A stretch of DNA of 64,000 nucleotides from Rhinopomastus cyanomelas. Lineage: Eukaryota > Chordata > Aves > Bucerotiformes > Rhinopomastidae. A model generated the notes under the pieces. The model ran no database searches. It worked only from the letters and a program-made list of their open reading frames with translations, and was not told the origin of the DNA. The DNA lies in contig VXBP01002796.1 in NCBI GenBank assembly GCA_013400115.1, positions 1 to 64,000 of the forward strand, in the 5' to 3' direction. This document shows, one piece after another, positions 11,302 through 20,500 of the stretch. A program made the position numbers and the translations under genes. Position 1 is the first letter of the stretch; the number at the start of each line of letters is the position of its first letter.

Positions 11302-12150
11302 TCACAGAATCACAGAACATTACGGATTGGAAGGGCCCTCGAAAGATCATCTAGTCCAATCCCCTGACACAGCAGGACCACCTAGACCAAGTCACACAGG
11401 AACACATCCAGGTGGGTCTTAAACATCTCCAGTGAAGGAGACTCCACAACCACCCTGGGCAGCCCGTTCCAGTGCTCTGTCACCCTCACCGTGAAGAAGT
11501 TCCTTCTGATATTTATATGGAACCTCCTCTGTTCCAGCTCACACCCACTGCCCCTCATCCTATCACTAGATGACACTGAGCAGAGCCTGGCTCCATCCTC
11601 CTGACACCCACTCTTCACATATTTATAGACATTAATGAGGTCACCCCTCAGTCTCCTCTTCTCTTAGCCTAAGAGACCCAGCTCACTCAACCTTTCCTCA
11701 TCAGGGACGTGTTCCACTCCATCATCTCTGTGGCTCTGTGCTGGACTCTCTCCAGCAGTTCTGTTTTCTTCTTGAACTGAGGGGCCCAGAACTAGACACA
11801 ATAATCAAGATGCAGTCTCGCCAGGGCAGAGTAGAGGGAGAGGAGAACCTCTTTGGTCTGCTAACCACCCCCTTCTGATCCCCCTGCTGTTGGCCCTCCT
11901 GGCCACAACAGCACACTGCTGGCTCATGGTCATCCTGCTGTCCCCCAGGACCCCCAGGTCTCTTTCTCCTACACCACTCTCCAAAAGCTCAGTCTCCAGC
12001 CTATGCTGGTACCTTGGGTTGTTCTTACCCAGGTGCAAGACTCTACACTTGCCCTTGTGACACTTCATTAGATTTCTCCCTACCCAGCTCTCCAACCTGT
12101 CCAGGTCCCGCTGAATGGCAGCACAGTCGACCACTCCTCCCAGCTTTGGG
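11302..12150 (-). mobile_element. CR1 LINE, about 850 bp, ORF2 C-terminal part
   Basis: The 3' end is at 11302 (CACAGAATCACAGAACATTA). The antisense frames include RFHINIRRNFFTVRVTEHWN and, further 5', ESGVGERDLGVLGDSRMTMS and AAIQRDLDRLESWVGRNLMK, in the ORF2 C-terminal region downstream of the RT core. Frames are broken between these parts. Confidence 0.93.
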
Positions 12151-12940
12151 ATTTAAAAATTAAACAGTTTATTCCTTTTCTCTGAAGCCTGGATGAAAAA
12201 GACATCATTTCTTCTATTTACTCTTTGCTCATTCTTTTGTTAAAGAACAAACTCCACTTTCTGTGCCCTTGTGGTAGGGGTTCCACTCGGCTTTAGCAGT
12301 CATAGTTTATGCTGTGCTTTCTGTCCTGTACCCCAGGTATCTTTGCTTTTTCATTTATCCATAGTAACATATTCTCCCTTTCACATTCTTGTTGATTTTT
12401 CAATGTAAAGAACTACTACAGACGTAAGAGCCTTTTACTACGCTCCCTGATTTTGGCATAATTTGTCATTACGTGTCCTTTTATTAGTTCTCTAAGGTGA
12501 TAATCATTTATCACTCTGATTGTTTCAGCCATTGTAGAAAGTATTCTGGAGTGAACTTCCTATGTACCTACTTAGATGAGACTTTCCAGCTTTTAAAATG
12601 CTTCTTCTCAGAGAACACCTGCTCTCCTGAACCCTGTTCCTCTCTTCCAGACACCTCCCTGGGGTCTATGTTTAACAAACCTTGTGTGAAGCGAGATGGC
12701 TTGAAGCCCACACACATTCTATTGCATTGGTTGCTGAAAATGACACAATTCTATTTTGCAGTATATTTTTCCCAAACCAGTTCCTCCTTCCAGATTAGCA
12801 AAGAGCTCCTCACTAGTCAGAATGAAACCAAAAATAGTCCCTCTCAAACTACATTCTCCATGAAGCTGCATCCTTCCACATTTACAAGAACATTTGTCCA
12901 GTTTATACCCCGCCACAGCACTTTCTGCAAAAAGCAAACA

Positions 12941-13217
12941 TTGTCATCCAGTGATGGGACAAGGGGCAATGGGTGTCAGCTGGAACATGGGAGGTTCTAC
13001 ATCAATGTGAGAAGGAACTTCTTCCCAGTGAGGGTGACAGAGCACTGGAAGGGGCTTCCCAGGGGGGGTTGTGGAGTCTCCTTCTCTGGAGCTGTTTAAG
13101 ACCCACCTGGATGTGTTCCTGTGTCACTTGGTCTAGGTGGTCCTGCTGTGGCAGGGGGATTGGACTAGATGATCTTTCGAGGTCCCTTCCAGTCCCTAAT
13201 GTTCTGTGAATCTATGG
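12941..13217 (+). mobile_element. CR1 LINE 3' end
   Basis: About 275 bp running from TCATCCAGTGATGGGACAAG to CCAGTCCCTAATGTTCTGTG. Reads GRFYINVRRNFFPVRVTEHW in the ORF2 frame. Confidence 0.93.
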
Positions 13218-13474
13218 TTCCAACCTGGATACCAAAGGAAGACAGCTTTCGTCAAGGCCAAGCTGCCCTTTCAGGGCAACTCACTTGTCACCAAACATGT
13301 CAGGTTTTGCCCTTCTTAAACATAGATACTCACCGCTACTCTTCAGTCACAGAAAATTACCAGGTCTTGGTAGCAGACAGCATTTCTTGGGCAGGAATAA
13401 CCAGAAGTAAAAAGAGCTGCATAAGATGTCTGGGAGAAGTAAAAGATACGGAAGTTCTGAGCACAAACTCTTGT

Positions 13475-14080
13475 TCATAGGATGTTAGTTAGGGGTTGGA
13501 AGGGACCCAAGAGATCATCGAGTCCAACCCCCCTGCCACAGCAGGACAAAACTATCTAACACAGATCACAGAGGAACGCATCCAGGGGGGCCTTGACAGT
13601 CCCCAGAGAAGGAGACTCCACGACCTCCCTGGGGAGTCTGTTCCAGTGCTCTGTGACCCTCACAGTAAAGAAGTTCCCCCTTGTGCTGAGGCGGAACCTC
13701 CTCTGCTGCAACTTACACCCATTGCTCCTTGTCCTATCACAGGGAGCAAGTGAAAAGAGCCTGTCCCCCCCCTCCTGGCCAGCCTTCAGATACTTATAAA
13801 CATTTATCAAATCTCCCCTAAGTCTTCTCCAGACTAAAAAGCCCCAAGTCCCTCAGCCTCTCCTCATAAGCCATGCCCTCCTGTCCCCTAATCATCCTCG
13901 TAGCCCTCCGCTGGACCCTCTCCAGTAGATCCTTGTCCCTCTTAAACTGGGGGGCCCAAAACTGAACACGGTACTCAAGATGAGGCCTCACCAGGGCAGA
14001 GTAGAGGGGGAGAAGAACCTCTCTCGATCTGCTGGACACACTCCTCCTAATACACCCCAGGATCCCATTGGCTCTCATAC
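13475..14080 (-). mobile_element. CR1 LINE, distinct subfamily
   Basis: It starts with GATGTTAGTTAGGGGTTGGA and CCAAGAGATCATCGAGTCCA rather than the dominant GAAAGATCATCTAGTCCAAT. Antisense ORF pieces SVSSRSREVLLPLYSALVRP and ERVQRRATRMIRGQEG are ORF2. It shows a second, separable CR1 lineage in the same genome. Confidence 0.92.
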
Positions 14081-14620
14081 TAGGACGACGGAGGCTGCTG
14101 CGTGAGTCTGTCTATGTAATAATTCTCAGGTACGTTGCAGAATCAAGACGTCGGGCACATAGGGGGTATCACACATTTGGAAAGTCTCCTTTAGTCACCA
14201 GAACACTTAGTCCACTGCTCAAACCTAGTGTTTTTTTCAGTGAAATAAGCTAGATGTAAAATCCAAGGCGAAACAGAAGAAGAACCAGCAGAAGATGCTG
14301 GTACTTGTGCTGGACAGAAAACATGATTTTGATTAAGCAATACCTATCTTTAAAAGTTCTTCCACCTGTCAAATGAGTTGTTAATTTATTTTGAGACTGA
14401 CCTTGGGATTAAGAAAAGGTGCTGATTAAATGAGAGCTAATAAATTACTTTAGACTGAATGAAAGTAGTTCATGTATTTGGCCTTCGAATGAAAACCTGT
14501 TAAAACACACGGACCACTGGGAACCAGTATAAATGTCAGCACGAAGGTTTGTTGAACTGAATGAAACAACAGCAACAGAACAGTAATTCTAGCCCAAAGG
14601 AGGGGGTGAAGAGACACAGA
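14081..14620. other. Intergenic sequence with no feature recognised
   Basis: AT-rich, no CR1 and no convincing exon. Confidence 0.5.
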
Positions 14621-14764
14621 GATGGGCTGTTGGATTAGCTAAGCAGGGTGCAGTGTGGTTTGTACTTGGGCGGGAGACAGTCAGGGTACACCAGGTGCTG
14701 TAGGCTCACCTTGCTCCAGCAGGGAGGGTTGGACTTAGATGAACTTTCGAGGTCCCTTCCAACC
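14621..14764 (+). mobile_element. 5S-rRNA-derived SINE with CR1-type tail
   Basis: 14637-14706 closely follows the 3' two-thirds of vertebrate 5S rRNA: AGCTAAGCAGGGT (box A region), then GTACTTGGGCGGGAGAC (box C region), then CCAGGTGCTGTAGGCT. The 5' third of 5S is not clear. It is followed by a tail shared with the SINE at 4434: ACCTTGCTCCAGCAGG, GGGTTGGACTTAGATGA and TTCGAGGTCCCTTCCAACC. Not a 5S gene: the start is lost and the tail is LINE-like. Confidence 0.85.
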
Positions 14765-15194
14765 AGTAACAGGTGATCCTTCTGTGGCAGGGGGATTGCA
14801 CTAGATGATCTTTCGAGGTCCCTTCCAGTCCCTAATGGTTCTCTGATTCAGTTATTCCTAAAGCACGAAACATAAACGCATGGAAGGAGATGGAAGGAGA
14901 CCACCACAACCACTCAGTACATTTAAACTTATTCTTTATGATGCACTTTCATCAAAATTTGTACTTGCCAGGTATCAAATTTCATTCATGCAACATCAAT
15001 CCACTACCAAACACATATTCCGGTGCGAAAATTAATGTCCATATTCATGTAAAAACTGTTCTGAAATAAAAATAAAACAAGATTTATTTTTACCAAAAAA
15101 ATTCTTCTTTTTTCTCCTTTTTCTTACTAACAGAATAATCCTCTGGAAAAAGTAATTTCCCACACGAGATAGTTAAATCACGTTAAATATATTT
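14765..15194. repeat. Left copy of a 430-bp direct duplication (ends at an N)
   Basis: It starts AGTAACAGGTGATCCTTCTG, contains a short plus-strand CR1 3' tail (14765-14852) and then unique AT-rich sequence with the first 48-bp unit. It matches 15328-15757 base for base as far as I can read, and ends at the N at 15195. Confidence 0.93.
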
Positions 15195-15195
15195 N

Positions 15196-15393
15196 AGTAA
15201 CAGGTGATCCTTCTGTGGCAGGGGGATTGCACTAGATGATCTTTCGAGGTCCCTTCCAACCAGTAACAGGTGATCCTTCTGTGGCAGGGGGATTGCACTA
15301 GATGATCTTTCGAGGTCCCTTCCAACCAGTAACAGGTGATCCTTCTGTGGCAGGGGGATTGCACTAGATGATCTTTCGAGGTCCCTTCCAGTC
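15196..15393 (+). repeat. 66-bp tandem repeat, three units
   Basis: Units at 15196-15261 and 15262-15327, and a third at 15328-15393 that diverges at its end (CCAGTC in place of CCAACC). Each unit is a slice of a CR1 tail joined to the SINE tail end: AGTAACAGGTGATCC... to ...TCCCTTCCAACC. The related single unit at 14765 directly follows the 5S SINE. Confidence 0.95.
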
Positions 15394-15757
15394 CCTAATG
15401 GTTCTCTGATTCAGTTATTCCTAAAGCACGAAACATAAACGCATGGAAGGAGATGGAAGGAGACCACCACAACCACTCAGTACATTTAAACTTATTCTTT
15501 ATGATGCACTTTCATCAAAATTTGTACTTGCCAGGTATCAAATTTCATTCATGCAACATCAATCCACTACCAAACACATATTCCGGTGCGAAAATTAATG
15601 TCCATATTCATGTAAAAACTGTTCTGAAATAAAAATAAAACAAGATTTATTTTTACCAAAAAAATTCTTCTTTTTTCTCCTTTTTCTTACTAACAGAATA
15701 ATCCTCTGGAAAAAGTAATTTCCCACACGAGATAGTTAAATCACGTTAAATATATTT
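15328..15757. repeat. Right copy of the 430-bp direct duplication
   Basis: Same length and sequence as 14765-15194, and it continues directly into further 48-bp units. It includes an AATAAA on the minus strand near 15645. Confidence 0.93.
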
Positions 15758-15901
15758 AAAAAGTAATTTCCCACACGAGATAGTTAAAGGACGTTAAATA
15801 TATTTAAAAAGTAATTTCCCACACGAGATCGTTAAAGGACGTTAAATATATTTAAAAAGTAATTTCCCACACGAGATCGTTAAAGGACGTTAAATATATT
15901 T
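15710..15901. repeat. 48-bp tandem repeat, four units
   Basis: Units are at 15710-15757, 15758-15805, 15806-15853 and 15854-15901. Each carries AAAAAGTAATTTCCCACACG, then AGAT, GTTAAA and ACGTTAAATATATTT. Units 2-4 share AAAGGACG where unit 1 has AAATCACG, and units 3-4 have GATCG where units 1-2 have GATAG, so the array grew stepwise from unit 1. Confidence 0.95.
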
Positions 15902-17383
15902 AAAAATGGAAGAGTTGGCATTTGCGCGGTTAGATGCCATCGATATTGAAGATACGCCTTCCGGCAAAAACTGGTCATGCTTTAAAAAATGCACCTTGTT
16001 TTGATACTGTACAGGACGACATACGGCAGTAAGAAACGGAAGTAGTAAACAGGTTCTATGCAGAGAGAGAGAAGATACGTTACGAGACGGTTACAACTGT
16101 GACAGAAACCAGAATGTTCCGTTTTAACAGCATTTGAAGGCAATTCACAATCGTTCCAGGAGTTTTGTGAAATTTAAGGCCATTAGTTCGAAAGAAAACG
16201 CATCCGACACGAACTCACAAACCCGCGTGTTCTGTAAAAACTGTACATGCAAAACCACCAGGGAGTTATGTAGGAACAGGCGGCTCGTAAAAACCCGGGG
16301 CAGTTCCGTACGCGAAGCTGTGCACAAAGCGACGCGGTTGTGCGAGTTTTAAACCGGTTAATCAACGCCGTGGTTCATGCACTCTGAACGGAAACGTGGC
16401 TGAAGGACGACATTAAACCCCAGTGTTAAGAGGCAGCATCGCTTTGAATGGGCCATCTAGACAAAAGTCTCAAACCACGTTGCAAACGGTCTGTTATAAA
16501 ACATCTGTTGTAGTCACTCCAAAAAGCTTTTCCAACGGACATTTCCAGAGCTTAAGGAACGGGTGACCAGATTTAATGAGCTCAGTGAGTCAACTACGGT
16601 ACTCTGAGAGTTCCGATTTGAGGTAATTCCCTTTAATTACTTGTAGTAACTCACTCTTGTAATTTGCTTCAGCAGCTAGCTTAAGCAACTGTAAACTTAG
16701 ATAAACTCAGAAATTGGAGCGCCTCTGAAAACACGCGCACGCCTCCCCCTCAGAGTTTGGAGCGAGTCGCAAGCCGCACGCAATGGCGCCATTCCCACTT
16801 TGGGAGGTCACTCTCAGAGCGTGAGGTTGGGCTCACTGATGGAAGCAATCAGGGTACTGGAAAACACACACGTCATCTGTGCTCCTCTTAGCTTTCGTTT
16901 GGTTTTGTCTGGACAAGCATTCAAAGAGATATTGCTTCTCTTGTGACAAACTATTGCAAGCGAGAAGACGCGAGTCGATATTCCAAACGTTTACTCTTAA
17001 GAATAGATATAAAAGTACTGAAATGTAAAAATAGTCACATGTAAACATTGATACGGAGTCAGAGCATTCCTATACACTTATATACACACAGTATTCAGGG
17101 AGGACAACATCGTCGGAGTCGAAATCCTGACTTGTGCTTTCCCTTCCAACAAACACTTCAAATAACGTAGTGGGGGCTTGTCAAGGAAAAAACCAACCAA
17201 AAACCTGCAGAGAGAAGAATCCATGTTTTGCTCCAAGCATTTAAAAGCCTTCCAGTTGCTCATGCAACCATAGGAGAATTTTGGTATGTGAAGAGAATTT
17301 TTCCAGCTCCAAAACTTTATCAGAAGCTACTGCTGCATCCGGAGGCTCGTGACTTGGGATCAACGCAGAGCGCTTTGCAGCAG
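15902..17383 (-). other. Probable CPNE8 3' UTR, CpG-rich, with no protein
   Basis: This stretch follows the CPNE8 stop codon on the minus strand and is free of CR1. Short ORFs exist on both strands but none resembles a protein I know. Candidate poly(A) signals on the minus strand are ATTAAA at 16632-16637 and 16572-16577, and AATAAA further on near 15645 (and again near 15083 in the duplicated copy). CpG is not depleted: about 32 in 15901-16380. The UTR assignment is inference from position; its true end is unknown. Confidence 0.5.
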
Positions 17384-17572
17384 TCATATCTGCGTCTGCA
17401 ACACGTGAATCGGGGGCGTGTAAGGTGGTGGCGCAGGCGATGGCTTTATTCCTCTGACTCTCATGTAGGACAGAAACTGCTCTGGGATCTCTGCTAAAAC
17501 ATCCTTAGCAAGCCTTGCCATGCTTAACACGTGGTTTCCGCTTCTGTCAATGTAATCTCGGAACGGCACAAA
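17384..17572 (-). CDS. CPNE8: CPNE8 last coding exon with stop codon (C-terminus)
   Basis: The coding part is 189 nt and ends in TGA at 17384-17386 (plus-strand tca). It encodes FVPFRDYIDRSGNHVLSMAR, then LAKDVLAEIPEQFLSYMRVR, then a Pro-rich tail (P410-P420) ending VLQTQI (local 367-428). The acceptor is TTGTAG. The Pro-rich tail and the VLQTQI ending are the best evidence for CPNE8 rather than CPNE5. Confidence 0.94.
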   Translation of the reverse strand, partial: FVPFRDYIDRSGNHVLSMARLAKDVLAEIPEQFLSYMRVRGIKPSPAPPPYTPPIHVLQTQI

Positions 17573-20500
17573 CTACAAAGCAAAAGAGACGGTCACACAG
17601 GTCACTCTGCAGATACAGAGCACATGAGACAATGCTGAGATGAGGAAGTTGCACCTAGGGAGTTAGAGGACGTAAATATGCTACCCCACAAGTTTTCTGC
17701 ACACACAGACACATTTTGTACTGTGTATTCACAGCATCACAGAACATTAGGGATTGGAAGGGACCTCGAAAGATCATCTAGTCCAATCCCCCTGCCACAG
17801 CAGGACCACCCAGACCAAGTGACACAGGAACACATCCAGGTGGGTTTTAAATGTCTCCAGAGAAGGAGACTCCACAATCCCCTGGGCAGCCCCTTCCAGT
17901 GCTCTGTCAGCCTCACTGGGAAGAAGTTCCTTCTCATATTGATGTGGAACCTCCTCTGTTCCAGCTCACACCCATTGCCCCTTGTCCTATCATTAGATGC
18001 CACTGAGCAGAGCCCGGCTCCATCCCCCTGACACCCAACCTTCGCATATTTATCAACATTAATGAGGTCACCCCACACTGAGAAGAAAGAGCCTGGCTCC
18101 ATCTTTTAGTTTCTCTTCCATCGTTCTCTGCCACCCCTCCTTCTACATGTTAGCTCCAAGCCTTGCTTGCATGTCTTTGTGTATCTGTATGGATGCTTCT
18201 CTTGCAGTAGTTCCTCCAGCTCCGTAGGAAGAGGGGTGAGAGGACTTGTTTGTGCCATCTCTACTGTATAACTGCATTTCAACACTTGCACTGTTGAAAC
18301 AGCCTCCCTTTGCTGCAGAGCAGGGGTCTGAGTTTTCATGTCTGCACACTAATGGGTGAGGTGATCTGTTGGGATGGGACACGTTTTGTTCTTTAGGTGA
18401 CTTGGTCTGGGGGATCCAGCTGTGGCAGGGAGATTGGACTGGATGATCTTTTGAGGTCCTTTCCAATCCCTAATGATTCTATGATTCTAAAGGGAAACCA
18501 ATGGAGTGCAAAATGCTTCTTCTAATACACAACACTTTTAGAGATACAACTCACACCTTACTACAAGGAAGCGTTTTCCTGTCACTTCTTAAATAGACAA
18601 AAGGATAATGAAGGAACAGTCCCTAGAACCACACGCCTAATACTGAGGAGAGAAGAATGGAAGTCATGTCTTCACATGAATTGTGGTCAGCAGTAAATAG
18701 AATCGATTCAGAGTCTTACTGTTAGCAGGTAATATTTTCCTTTACTAATTTAATTAGAATATTTTGCAATACTGACAGCTAAAAGTCCAGGTTAATTTCA
18801 CTGGCTAACTTTGACTTAACTCACAAAAAAGATAAACTTCCAATATTTGAGTAGATAATTTTATAAAAGCGAATCAGTTTCATCCTGCCAGATATAAAAC
18901 AAAGGTCATACCCAACCTAAAGGGTTTGACATTATCCCTTTTTATTTATTCAGCTGGCCTGTAATGTATTTGTTAGTATTTAGACAGAAAAAGAGCACAA
19001 AATAATACTGCCTCCAGGTAATTCAATAAGGCTCGGGGCACGGATCTGACTGAAATATGTTCATAGCAAATAAAGGTTTTATTACATTTCTGATATGCAA
19101 TGAACTCTGAAAAAAAGCCAAAAGGGTATTCAGTGCATATCAGTTTTTATTTCTCAGCTGAAATTAGAGCATTCCTGATACAAAGCATTTTCACGAACCT
19201 CGTAACATCTGAGGAACTCTTTGCACGTAGCACCATCAGCTTTTGGAGCTGCTGCTGTTTGATGTGTGGTAGCACTGTGTGTATTTTGATGTGTTTAAAC
19301 CTCAGTGAAATGCGTGCCAGAGATAGCTGGAGTAGCTTCAAAAAACCTGACGTGGCAGAGGGCTTTGCAGAGATACTAGTCTGGTGTCCAGAAACACTTC
19401 CAGCTTTGGAGAGTGATCTGCACTTCCTGCTCTGTTGAACAGCACCGGCATGTACAGTGTTAACAGATGACAGTCCCTCTGTAGCCCAATCTGGGCTACC
19501 AAGGAACATTATGAGGGCTCTGACAAAAGGAGAAACACTACTTCTTGCCTGCTGTTCGGCTGTCCAGCTTCTGTTCATCCCTACTGTTGTGTGACAACAC
19601 TGTCTGAAGCAGCCAGCCTGTATGTCTTTCTCTTCTCAGAGTTTCTATATGTCATACTCACAGCAGTTGTTTATTTTGTATGTAGCAGAAATTAAACAAA
19701 AAGTCTCTTTTTCAACTAAAAAAAGAGTCAGGCCTCTGTCTTTCTGTAATATACATCCATACAGACCACGAGGTCTCATTTCTGATGTCCGTTTAGGAAA
19801 AAAATAGAGAGGGAATTTTAATGTTGTATTTATAGAATCAGACAATCATTTGGGTTGGAAAAGACCTTTAAGATCACCGAGGGCAACTGTAAACCTTCCA
19901 CTGCCAAGTCCATCACCAAATCATGTTCCTCAGCAACACGTCTGCACTCTCTTAAATATCTCCAGGGATGGTGACTCCACCAGTTCCCCGGGCAGCCGGC
20001 TTCAGTGCTTAACAACCGCTTCTGTAAAGAATGTTTTCTCCTGTATCAAGCATAAACTTCCCCTAGTGCAACTTAAGGCCATTTCCTCTCATCCTTCAGA
20101 TCCATTTCAGTGTTCTTCTTGCAGTGAGGGGCCCAAAACAGTATTCAAGGTGCAGCCTCATCAGTACAGTGGGACAATAATGTCTCTACACCTGCCAGCC
20201 ACACTACTTCTAACACAAGCCCCAAAAGTGCTGCTCTCAACTTCATTCTGCAAACACACCTCCATTTCTTGGCCAAAGTCACAGAATTATTGAGGCTGGA
20301 AAAGTCCAGCCTATGACCTGACATCACCACAATCACCTAGACCACTGCACCAAGTGCCATGTCCAGTCTGTCTTTAAACACCTCCAGGGATGGGGACTGC
20401 AGCCCCTCCCTGGACAGTCCACTCCAACGTCCGATTACCCTTTCTGTGAGGAAACGCTTCCTAATATCCAAACTAACCCTCCCGTCCTATCACTAGTTTC

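Noticed and set aside
14637..14706. A functional 5S rRNA gene
   Set aside because: The 5' third is not recognisable and a CR1-type tail follows directly instead of a T-run terminator.
15710..15901. A CRISPR-like repeat array
   Set aside because: The 48-bp units are contiguous with no spacers, in vertebrate DNA; it is a plain tandem repeat.
15902..16400. A CpG-island promoter
   Set aside because: CpG is frequent but GC content is only moderate, and it lies at the 3' end of CPNE8; no start-site features or first exon are visible.
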